Below are positions 15,883 through 22,052 of a stretch of 26,454 nt of DNA, in pieces. Origin of the DNA: DASQWC01 sp035640475 (GTDB lineage Bacteria; Actinomycetota; JAICYB01). The DNA is taken from contig DASQWC010000037.1 of assembly GCA_035640475.1 (NCBI GenBank), forward strand, positions 1-26,454, given 5' to 3'. Under the pieces are notes generated by a model that did not search any database, was not told where the DNA came from, and worked only from the letters and a program-made list of their open reading frames with translations. A program made the position numbers and the translations under genes. Every line of letters begins with the position of its first letter. The first letter of the stretch is position 1.

Positions 15883-15888
15883 CTTACG
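15871..15888. promoter_or_regulatory. Inverted-repeat operator for ArsR
   Basis: CGTAAGT and ACTTACG (7-bp perfect arms, 4-base centre GTCA) overlap the arsR -35 box completely. A dimeric ArsR protein bound here would block RNA polymerase on the arsR side and could also affect the divergent mtnB-like operon, whose start is only 26 bases away. The role is inferred from position and symmetry. Confidence 0.55.
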
Positions 15889-15900
15889 GATCACAAGCGC

Positions 15901-15906
15901 TAGCGT
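15901..15906 (+). promoter_or_regulatory. Candidate -10 box for the mtnB-like operon
   Basis: TAGCGT fits TANNNT and lies 7 bases before the GTG at 15914, which lacks a ribosome binding site. The spacing would give a leaderless mRNA. No good -35 is visible; the -35 position would overlap the ArsR inverted repeat. Confidence 0.3.
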
Positions 15907-15913
15907 CGAGACC

Positions 15914-16522
15914 GTGTCCGACCTGCGTGAGCTCCTCTGCGAGCTGCTCCGCCTCTTCTATGCGAAGGATTGGGTATCGGGGACGGGCGGCGGCATCTGT
16001 GCCGTCGAGGATCCCGGACGACTGCTGCTCGCCCCCACCGGCGTCCACAAGGAACGGATCCGTCCCGAAGACTTCTTCGTCGTCGATGTCGAAACGGGCA
16101 AGATCCTCGAGCCTCCGGCCGACACGGCGCTGCGTCCGTCGGAATGCAACGACATCTTCAGAACGATCATTCGAAAGCGCGGCGCCGGATCGGTCGTGCA
16201 CAGTCACGCGTTGAGTGCGGTGCTTGCCTGCGATCGGGCCGACGACGCGATCGTCATCGAGCGCCTCGAGATGCTCAAAGGCATCCCGGGGCTCGCGAAC
16301 ACCGACCGGCACCTCGTCCCCGTCGTCGACAACACGCCGCGTGAGCCGCAGCTGACATCCGATGTCGAGCGCGTGCTCGACGACGATCGCTTTGCGAGCG
16401 CGTACGCGATCGGCGTTCGCGATCACGGCGCGTATCTCTGGGGAACGCACGCCTGGGAGGCGAAGAAGCACACGGAGGTGTATCACTTCCTATTCGAAGC
16501 CGTGCATTCACGAGGAGGGTGA
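15914..16522 (+). CDS. MtnB/APIP-like class II aldolase-fold dehydratase
   Basis: A 202-residue protein with a full class II aldolase/adducin domain. It is closest by eye to methylthioribulose-1-phosphate dehydratase (bacterial MtnB, human APIP): GTGGGI (23-28), APTGVHKERIRPEDFFVVD (40-58), LRPSECNDIF, RGAGSVVHSHALSAV (zinc ligands His96 and His98), the EMLKGI segment with Glu119 where APIP has its catalytic Glu, VPVVDNTPRE, and RDHGAYLWG (zinc ligand His171). MtnB removes water from MTRu-1-P in methionine salvage. No other salvage gene (mtnA, mtnK, mtnC, mtnD) is seen in the window, and the gene instead heads an operon with a cupin and a glutamate-type importer. A related sugar-phosphate aldolase or dehydratase role is therefore equally possible. 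The GTG start appears leaderless. Its stop lies 2 bases before the preferred cupin start. Confidence 0.85.
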   Translation: MSDLRELLCELLRLFYAKDWVSGTGGGICAVEDPGRLLLAPTGVHKERIRPEDFFVVDVETGKILEPPADTALRPSECNDIFRTIIRKRGAGSVVHSHALSAVLACDRADDAIVIERLEMLKGIPGLANTDRHLVPVVDNTPREPQLTSDVERVLDDDRFASAYAIGVRDHGAYLWGTHAWEAKKHTEVYHFLFEAVHSRGG

Positions 16523-16524
16523 TT

Positions 16525-16938
16525 GTGGAATCCGGATATCTCTGCCCGTGCTGCCAGCAGTCGTTGCCGATGACGGGTGTCGCCGTCGTGAACATCGAGG
16601 AAGCGGTGGCCGCCGATGCACTGACCGCCGACGACCCGTTCAAGCGGACGTACATCGGCAACGGCAAGTCGTCCTCCGTCTTCATCTTTCAGGGGCACAA
16701 AGGTCCGTTCCGTCCCCACGTCCACGTGACGCACGACGAGATCGGCTACGTGCTCGCCGGGAGCGGCTCCGTGACCGTCGGTGAAGTGACGAGACCGGTC
16801 AAGCCCGGCGACGTGTGGGTCATCCCTGCGAACACCCCACACTCGGCGGAGTTCGGCGACGAGCCGGTTCAGGTGTTGTTCGTCTCTTCGCCGATCGACG
16901 ACCCCGACAATCAGGATCGCGTCTGGCTCGACGAGTAA
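16525..16938 (+). CDS. Small cupin with N-terminal Cys cluster
   Basis: A 137-residue protein. Residues about 55-122 form a single cupin barrel: PFRPHVHVTHDEIGYVLAGSG has the metal motif His65-x-His67-x4-Glu72, and GDVWVIPANTPH brings His106, so the usual 3-His/1-Glu metal site is complete. The first 16 residues (GYLCPCCQQSLPM) carry three cysteines at 7, 9 and 10, an unusual addition for such small cupins. It is not a typical acireductone dioxygenase (MtnD), which is longer and lacks this start. A function in binding or converting the product of the MtnB-like enzyme is suggested only by the operon. Start: GTG 16525 has GAGGAGGG at a normal distance; GTG 16519, overlapping the previous stop, is too close to it. 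Its stop overlaps the next ATG (TAATG). Confidence 0.85.
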   Translation: MESGYLCPCCQQSLPMTGVAVVNIEEAVAADALTADDPFKRTYIGNGKSSSVFIFQGHKGPFRPHVHVTHDEIGYVLAGSGSVTVGEVTRPVKPGDVWVIPANTPHSAEFGDEPVQVLFVSSPIDDPDNQDRVWLDE

Positions 16939-17684
16939 TGGCCGAAGCGCTGCTGGACTACCGGGACGTCCACAAGTCGTTCGATGACGTCGAGGTGCTC
17001 CGAGGCGTAAGCCTCACTGTGGAGGCGGGTGACGTCGTCGTCCTTATCGGGCCGTCGGGATCGGGCAAGTCGACGCTGCTGCGCTGCGGCAACGGACTGG
17101 AGGACATCGACTCCGGTGACATCGTGTTCGACGGCCGCTCGGTTCCCGCAGCGGGCCGGGCAATCCCGCAGCTCCGGGCCGAGATCGGCATGGTGTTCCA
17201 GCAGTTCAATCTTTTCCCGCACCTGAGCGTCGTCCGGAACATCACGCTGGGCCCGACCGAAGTCAGAAAGATCCAGCAGTCGCAGGCGAGGCAGCGCGCG
17301 CGGGAGCTGCTCGAACGCGTCGGGATCCCCGAAAAGGCGGACGCGTACCCCGCCGAGCTGTCCGGCGGCCAGCAACAGCGCGTCGCAATCGCCCGCGCGC
17401 TTGCGATGGATCCCAAACTGATGATGTTCGACGAGCCGACGTCGGCTCTCGACCCGGAGATGATCGCCGAGGTACTCGATGTCATGGCCGACCTCGCGAA
17501 AGACGGCATGACCATGCTCGTCGTCACGCACGAGATGGGGTTCGCGCGCGCAGCAGCCAACCGCATCTGCTTCATGGACCAGGGCCAGATCGTCGAGGAA
17601 GCGCCGCCGGACCGCTTCTTCAAGGAAGCGTCGAACCCCCGCACGCGCGCCTTTCTGGACCGGATCCTCACTCACGCCGATTGA
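16938..17684 (+). CDS. gluA: Polar amino acid (glutamate-type) ABC importer, ATP-binding subunit
   Basis: ATPase of a PAAT-family importer on the inner face of the membrane. The protein has 248 residues, the normal size. Motifs: Walker A GPSGSGKST (38-46), Q-loop FQQFNLFPH (from 87), signature LSGGQQQR (141-148), Walker B LMMFDEP (161-167), D-loop SALD, and His198 in VTHEM. These are the hallmarks of the GlnQ/ArtP/GluA group. The ATG shares its first base with the last base of the cupin stop, a sign of coupled translation. The gene order ATPase, binding protein, permease, permease is the same as in gluABCD of Corynebacterium. The subunit itself does not set the substrate, so the gene symbol rests on the operon and the binding protein. 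Confidence 0.93.
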   Translation: MAEALLDYRDVHKSFDDVEVLRGVSLTVEAGDVVVLIGPSGSGKSTLLRCGNGLEDIDSGDIVFDGRSVPAAGRAIPQLRAEIGMVFQQFNLFPHLSVVRNITLGPTEVRKIQQSQARQRARELLERVGIPEKADAYPAELSGGQQQRVAIARALAMDPKLMMFDEPTSALDPEMIAEVLDVMADLAKDGMTMLVVTHEMGFARAAANRICFMDQGQIVEEAPPDRFFKEASNPRTRAFLDRILTHAD

Positions 17685-17724
17685 CTATGGTTTGGACCTG
17701 CGGGTTTGCGGAGAGGAGGAGGTC

Positions 17725-18636
17725 ATGAGAATCAAGCGCTTCGGAGTCGTACTGGTCATTGTCGGCCTCCTGTCCGCTGCGTGCGGCAACGGCGACGGCG
17801 AGGATGCCGCCGGCGACCGGCCCGAATTCGAGGCCGGCTCGTTCATGTCCGAGATTCAGGACGACGGCGAGCTCGTCGTCGGCGTGAAGTTCGACGTCCC
17901 GCAGTTTGGATTCCGCAATCCGACCACCGACGAAGTCGAGGGGTTCGACACCGATTTTGGTCGCGAAATCGCTAAGGCGATCGGAGTCGAGCCGAAATTC
18001 GTCGAGGCGATCTCCGCCAACCGGATCCCATTCCTCCAACAGGACAAGGTCGACATCGTCTTCTCCACGATGACGGTTAACGACGAGCGGAAGAAGCAAA
18101 TCGACTTCTCCGACGTCTACTACGTCGCGAGCCAGAGCTTCCTCACGCGTAAGGGTGAAACGATGACGGTCGACACGGCCGCCGGCAAGAAGGTGTGCAC
18201 GGCGAAGGGATCGACGTCCGAGCTCAACCTGCCCGCCGTGCAGCCCGACGTCGAAATAGTGCTGCAAGACGGCTACGCACAGTGCGTGCAATTGCTGCGC
18301 AACCAGCAGGTCGACGCAGTCTCCACCGACGACGTGATCCTGCTGCAGTTCGTCAAGCAGTCACCGGACGACTTCGAGGTGTCGGACGATACGTTCTCGA
18401 CAGAGCCGTACGGCGCCGGCATGAAGAAGGGTCATCCGGAGTTCGTCGAGTTCGTCAACGGCGTGATTCAGGACATGAAGCGGGACGGCCGTTGGGCCGA
18501 CCTGTACGCGAAGTGGATCACGCCCGTGACCGGCGACGATGCTCCTGAGCCGCCGCCGGCGGACGTCAAGTTCCAGATCGAGGGCTTGGAAGCGCCGGTC
18601 ACCGCGCCGCCGGCGAGTCCGACGGCCTCGCCGTAG
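17725..18636 (+). CDS. gluB: Glutamate-type ABC importer, lipoprotein substrate-binding subunit
   Basis: Extracytoplasmic binding protein (SBP family 3). The protein has 303 residues. The start ATG at 17725 follows GAGGAGGAGG; an upstream ATG at 17692 would add a non-signal stretch. The signal peptide ends in GLLSAAC, with Cys20 as the lipidation site. The mature domain begins with GELVVGVKFDVPQFGF and contains MTVNDERKKQIDFSDVYYVASQ, a family hallmark. GKKVCTAKGSTS and GYAQCVQLLRNQQVDAVSTDD hold a Cys pair typical of actinobacterial GluB proteins, which probably forms a disulfide. The last 40 or so residues are a Pro/Ala-rich tail beyond the binding domain. The amino acid side-chain preference (Glu, Gln, other) cannot be proven from sequence. 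Gene position between gluA and gluC supports a four-gene importer. Confidence 0.92.
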   Translation: MRIKRFGVVLVIVGLLSAACGNGDGEDAAGDRPEFEAGSFMSEIQDDGELVVGVKFDVPQFGFRNPTTDEVEGFDTDFGREIAKAIGVEPKFVEAISANRIPFLQQDKVDIVFSTMTVNDERKKQIDFSDVYYVASQSFLTRKGETMTVDTAAGKKVCTAKGSTSELNLPAVQPDVEIVLQDGYAQCVQLLRNQQVDAVSTDDVILLQFVKQSPDDFEVSDDTFSTEPYGAGMKKGHPEFVEFVNGVIQDMKRDGRWADLYAKWITPVTGDDAPEPPPADVKFQIEGLEAPVTAPPASPTASP

Positions 18637-18659
18637 CACCGGCCGGCCACTCGTCCTGA

Positions 18660-19316
18660 GTGGACTGGTTCGGCGGCGTCCTCGTCGAGCACGCCGGACT
18701 GCTTGGCTCCGGCTACGGGCGGACGGTTGCGCTCGTCGCGCTGTCGTTCGTCGCAAGCCTCGCAATCGGTACCGTCGTCGCCGTCTTTCGTCTCGCGCCG
18801 CTGCCGATCGTGCCGGGTCTGGCCCGGGCAGAGGTAGAGGCGTTTCGCAATACGCCGTTGCTCGTCCAGATGGGACTGTTCTGGCTCGGTCTCGGCAGCA
18901 TCGGGATTCGCCTGACGCCGTTCGTTGCAGCCTCCATCGCACTCAGCCTGTACACGGGCGCGTTTGTGACGGAAGCGGTTCGCGCCGGCGTGGCCACCGT
19001 CGGAGCGGGACAGCGCGAAGCCGCCTATTCCCTCGGACTCACGTTCGTGGGGTCTATGCGCCACATCGTTCTGCCGCAAGCGTTCAGGGCCGTGATTCCC
19101 CCGCTCGGAAATCTCTTCATCGCCATGATCAAGAACTCGGCTATCGCGTCGGCCATATCGGTTCCCGAGCTCTTGTACGTGAGCGAGGTTCTCAACGGCC
19201 GGACGTTCCGCACCTTCGAGATCTTCACGGGGGTTCTCATCGGCTACTTGTCCCTGACCATCCCGACGGCGGCGCTGGTACGGCGTCTCGAGCGGCGGTT
19301 GGAGATCAAGCGATGA
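18660..19316 (+). CDS. gluC: Glutamate-type ABC importer, permease subunit 1
   Basis: Membrane subunit of the importer (BPD_transp_1, His/Glu/Gln/Arg/opine group). The protein has 218 residues and about five membrane helices, the first around res 15-40 (GYGRTVALVALSFVASLAIGTVVAV). The coupling loop that docks on the ATPase reads EAAYSLGLTFVGSMRHIVLPQAFRA, matching the EAA-x3-G-x9-I-x-LP rule. The GTG start at 18660 lies 23 bases after the gluB stop and has only a weak ribosome binding site. The stop overlaps the next start (ATGA), so the two permeases should be made in equal amounts, as expected for a GluC-GluD heterodimer. Confidence 0.93.
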   Translation: MDWFGGVLVEHAGLLGSGYGRTVALVALSFVASLAIGTVVAVFRLAPLPIVPGLARAEVEAFRNTPLLVQMGLFWLGLGSIGIRLTPFVAASIALSLYTGAFVTEAVRAGVATVGAGQREAAYSLGLTFVGSMRHIVLPQAFRAVIPPLGNLFIAMIKNSAIASAISVPELLYVSEVLNGRTFRTFEIFTGVLIGYLSLTIPTAALVRRLERRLEIKR

Positions 19317-20191
19317 AGCGGTTCAGGTGGGCGCTCTCCGCGGCGATCGTGGCCGCTGCCGGGATGGGGCTTGCCTGGATCGCATACCGTGCGTACGCGC
19401 CGGGCAGCCTCTCGGATCGCATTGCGCGGGCGCAGCAGCGATGGTCGGTGTTCGGCGAACCCACAACCTGGTCATTTCTCGGACGCGGACTCGGCATAAC
19501 CGCTCAGCTCGCCGCGATCTCCGTCATCCTCTCGCTCACGCTCGCCGTGCCGCTCGCGCTGGCGCGCCTGTCCAGACACCCCCGCCTTCGTGCGCCGTTT
19601 CCCGGAGCGGGTGGCACGGCGCGCGTCATTGGGCTCCTGGTCGAGACGGTACGCAGCTCGCCGCTGTTCATGCTCATCATCTACACCTTCATCGCGGCGC
19701 CGAAGGTCGGCCTCGATCTCACACCGTTCTGGGCCGGGGTGTCCGCACTCACGCTGTACACGTCGTGCGTCACTTCCGAGATCGTGCGCGCTGGGATTCT
19801 GTCCCTCGAGCGCGGCCAGTTCGAGGCAGCCGAAGCGCTCGGCCTGGGCTATGTCGATCGTCTTCGCTTCGTCGTCCTGCCTCAGGCGCTGCGGCGTATG
19901 GTTCCGGCAATCGTCTCGCAGCTCGTCACGCTGATCAAAGATACGTCGCTGGTGTCGTTCATCACCGTTGTCGAGCTGGCACGGCGCGGACAGATCCTCG
20001 AACAAACAGCCAACAACCCCATCGAGACGTCGCTCGTGCTCATGGCGATGTACTTCGTCGTCAACTTCGCGCTTTCCGAGATCTCACGCCGTCTGGAGCT
20101 TCGGCCCGGCCGCGCCGGGCGCGCGAGACCGCCGGCGTCGATCGGCACGGAGGACCAGATCCCGGCAGTTGTCGAGCCTACTCGACCGTGA
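19313..20191 (+). CDS. gluD: Glutamate-type ABC importer, permease subunit 2
   Basis: Second membrane subunit. The protein has 292 residues: an extra N-terminal helix and loop (1-55, MKRFRWALSAAIVAAAGMGLAWIAYRAYA) before the conserved permease core (about 60-265). The EAA loop is EAAEALGLGYVDRLRFVVLPQALRRM. GITAQLAAISVILSLTLAVPLALARLS is the usual first core helix, and TLIKDTSLVSFITVVEL is another family segment. The charged C-terminal tail (from about 260) is probably cytoplasmic. ATG 19313 overlaps the gluC stop by 4 bases; the frame is open far upstream, but only as a shadow of the preceding genes. Its 3' end overlaps the convergent lipoprotein gene by 14 bases. Confidence 0.93.
   Translation: MKRFRWALSAAIVAAAGMGLAWIAYRAYAPGSLSDRIARAQQRWSVFGEPTTWSFLGRGLGITAQLAAISVILSLTLAVPLALARLSRHPRLRAPFPGAGGTARVIGLLVETVRSSPLFMLIIYTFIAAPKVGLDLTPFWAGVSALTLYTSCVTSEIVRAGILSLERGQFEAAEALGLGYVDRLRFVVLPQALRRMVPAIVSQLVTLIKDTSLVSFITVVELARRGQILEQTANNPIETSLVLMAMYFVVNFALSEISRRLELRPGRAGRARPPASIGTEDQIPAVVEPTRP
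20171..20186. terminator. Short hairpin at the gluD / lipoprotein convergent end
   Basis: GTCGAG (20171-20176) and CTCGAC (20181-20186) make a 6-bp stem around CCTA, which includes the minus-strand TAG stop. It lies at the 14-base overlap of two convergent genes, so it could help end both transcripts. It is short and has no T-tract. Confidence 0.25.
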
Positions 20192-20642
20192 CGGTCACCT
20201 CGGCGGTCACCGGCGGCTCCAGCGGCGTGTGGTTGTTGTTCACCAGCTGCACGCCGAAGGTGTGCTCACCGGCTTCCACGTCGGGCCACGTGTAGGACGT
20301 CGTCGCGGCCGCGTGATAGGTCGCGGCGTCGGCGGTGACGGCCGGCTGTCCTGGTGTCGTCGGGATCTCATCGACGTCGAAGTAGAAGTGGACGTGTCCC
20401 TCACCGGCCACCGGGTCCTGGCCGAGCTTGTCGACGACGTTGAAGCTCTCCGCCGCTACGGTGACCTTGACCTCGCCGGCCTCAACGGTCGAGCCGTCGG
20501 CGGGCTCAGAGATCGACACGGCGGCGGCTTCTGCGCCGGGCGCCTCTGTGGTGGGCTCGGGCTCCAGCGCCGGCTGCTCACCGGTTCCGCACGCAGCCAG
20601 GGCAAGGAACGCACACACGAGTCCGGCACGAAGTCGATGCAC
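20178..20642 (-). CDS. Small lipoprotein with a beta-sandwich domain
   Basis: A 154-residue exported protein. The signal peptide ends FLALAAC (lipid attachment at Cys18), then comes a Pro/Glu/Ala-rich linker (about 20-42) and one domain of about 110 residues. That domain starts like an Ig-fold strand (VSISEPADGSTVEAGEVKVTVAAESFNVV) and has GHVHFYFDVDEIPTTPGQPAV, then GEHTFGVQLVNNNHTPLEPPV. The HxHFYxD and VNNNHTP elements are shared with small secreted domains of unknown function that are sometimes suspected of metal binding (DUF4399-like); this match is from memory of the motif only. The GTG start has AAGGGGCGG at a good distance. It ends inside the 3' end of gluD on the other strand. Its function is unknown. 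Confidence 0.8.
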   Translation of the reverse strand: MHRLRAGLVCAFLALAACGTGEQPALEPEPTTEAPGAEAAAVSISEPADGSTVEAGEVKVTVAAESFNVVDKLGQDPVAGEGHVHFYFDVDEIPTTPGQPAVTADAATYHAAATTSYTWPDVEAGEHTFGVQLVNNNHTPLEPPVTAEVTVTVE

Positions 20643-20661
20643 GATCCGCCCCTTTCTCTCA

Positions 20662-20679
20662 GCGCGTCAGCCGACGCGC
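20662..20679. terminator. Hairpin over the GlsB-like stop codon
   Basis: GCGCGTC (20662-20668) and GACGCGC (20673-20679) pair perfectly over a 4-base loop, and the stop codon of the GlsB-like gene lies in the stem and loop. Transcripts of that gene would end in this structure. There is no T-tract, and the lipoprotein start follows 20 bases later on the same strand, so it may instead affect read-through or RNA stability. Confidence 0.25.
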
Positions 20680-20915
20680 GGACGCCTTCTCCGTATGACC
20701 CACACGAGCAACGCGGCTCCACCGACGGCCAGCAGCATCGACGGTCCCATGCGTTCGCCGAAGATGATGCGGCCGACGAGGCCGCCGATCAGCGAACCGC
20801 CGATACCGACGAGAATCGTCGTGCCGATGCCCATCGGATCCGGGCCCGGAAGCGCGAGACGCCCGAGCGCACCGACGACGAGTCCGGAAACGACGATCCC
20901 GATGATCAGCCCCAT
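20667..20915 (-). CDS. GlsB/YeaQ/YmgE family small membrane protein
   Basis: An 82-residue, very hydrophobic protein with three membrane segments (about 2-20, 31-50, 57-74) joined by Gly-rich turns. The family pattern is clear: GLIIGIVVSGLVVGALGRLALPGPDPMGIGTTILVGIGGSLIGGLVGRIIFG. The C-terminus ends in a basic RRRRPR tail that probably stays in the cytoplasm. Members (also called transglycosylase-associated proteins) are found widely in bacteria and are often stress induced, but no molecular function is established. The start ATG has AAGGAC 3 bases upstream. It lies 42 bases after dprA on the same strand and may share a transcript with it or have its own promoter in that gap. Confidence 0.9.
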   Translation of the reverse strand: MGLIIGIVVSGLVVGALGRLALPGPDPMGIGTTILVGIGGSLIGGLVGRIIFGERMGPSMLLAVGGAALLVWVIRRRRPRVG

Positions 20916-20957
20916 TGCGTCCTTCTTACCCCGCCGGCACGCGCGTACACCAAACGG

Positions 20958-22052
20958 CTAGCGTTCGACTCGCCGCCAAGACCCGCGAACACACTCGACC
21001 AAGCCGTCCAGCTCGAGCTCGGCAAGCGCGGTCGTCACTCGCTTCGTCTCGAGATGCGTCGTCGCCGAGATGTCGTCGCTGCTCGCCGGCTGCGCCGTCG
21101 CCGCGTAGACCAGGGCCAGCTCGCCGTCGAGGGATGTCGGTGACGCGCTGCCGACACCCTCGAACCCGTGGGCGCGTGCTATGTCGAGCACGTCCGCCAG
21201 TGCTTGTTCGGGATCGACGATGATCCGCGCGCCGTCCTTGAGCAGCTCCCGCGTGCCGCTGCCGACCGGATTCTCGGGTCCGGTCGTGCATGCGAACACT
21301 TCCCGTCCTTGGTCGAGCGCGAAGCCGGCCGTGATCAGCGCGCCCGAACGAAGTCCCGCCTCGACCACGACGACGGCGATCGACAGCCCCGAGATGATCC
21401 GGTTCCGCGACGGGAAGTGCCAGGCACGCGGGCCGACGCCCGGCGGGAACTCGGTCACGACCGCCCCGTTGGACGCAATGCGCAGAGCAAGATCGTCGTG
21501 TTCGGGCGGGTAGGCGACATCGATGCCGGTGCCGAGAACCGCGATCGTCCGTCCGGCCCCGAGGGCGCCGAGGTGTGCGGCCACGTCGATCCCGCGCGCG
21601 AGCCCCGACACGACGACGAGTCCTGCCCCTGCAAACGTCGCGCCGAGCCGCTCGGCGAACCGCATCGCGCCGACCGTGCACGCACGAGCTCCCACGAGGG
21701 CGACCGCCGGCCGGAGCTCACCCAACGACTCGCCGCGGACAAACAGCAACGGGGGCGGGGCGTCGATCTCGGTGAGCTCGTCCGGATACTCCTCGTCGGA
21801 CGGCACGAGCGCGCGTGCGCCGATGCGCCGCAGTCCTCGCAATGCCGTTTGCGAACGAGACGCGAACTCGCCGGTGACGTCGTCCCACCGTTCGGCTCCC
21901 CGCAGCGCATCGGCGAGCTTGCGCGGACCCATGCCCGCTTCGGCCAGCGCGACCAGCGCGCCGCGGTGCCTCTCGGAGATCGGCGCGCGCACGAGCTCGG
22001 GCAGGTCCCAGTGCCCGGTCCATCCGGCATCGGCGCGCCATCCCGGGCTCAT
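20958..22052 (-). CDS. dprA: DNA-processing protein DprA
   Basis: DprA (Smf) binds single-stranded DNA and loads RecA during natural transformation; it is also kept in many bacteria not known to be competent. The protein has 364 residues. An N-terminal helix-hairpin-helix/SAM-like part (about 25-80) is followed by the Rossmann-like core (about 85-290): VALVGARACTVGAMRFAERLG (117-137), VVSGLARGIDVAAHLGAL, TIAVLGTGIDVAYPPEH, FPPGVGPRAWHFPSRNRIISGLS and GALITAGFALDQGREVFA. A DprA winged helix closes the protein (about 305-364). The ATG overlaps the yifB stop (ATGA), so translation is coupled. The frame extends upstream only as a yifB shadow. The yifB-dprA pair is the usual actinobacterial neighbour of xerC-rpsB, but here 12 kb separates them. 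Confidence 0.95.
   Translation of the reverse strand: MSPGWRADAGWTGHWDLPELVRAPISERHRGALVALAEAGMGPRKLADALRGAERWDDVTGEFASRSQTALRGLRRIGARALVPSDEEYPDELTEIDAPPPLLFVRGESLGELRPAVALVGARACTVGAMRFAERLGATFAGAGLVVVSGLARGIDVAAHLGALGAGRTIAVLGTGIDVAYPPEHDDLALRIASNGAVVTEFPPGVGPRAWHFPSRNRIISGLSIAVVVVEAGLRSGALITAGFALDQGREVFACTTGPENPVGSGTRELLKDGARIIVDPEQALADVLDIARAHGFEGVGSASPTSLDGELALVYAATAQPASSDDISATTHLETKRVTTALAELELDGLVECVRGSWRRVER

Noticed and set aside
15914..16938. Complete methionine salvage pathway (MtnB plus MtnD)
   Set aside because: The cupin is too short and differs from acireductone dioxygenase, and no other salvage genes are in the window.
19968..21143. Open frame of 391 codons on the plus strand after gluD
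   Set aside because: It crosses gluD, the lipoprotein, the GlsB-like gene and dprA in a wrong frame or strand; each of those has clear motifs.
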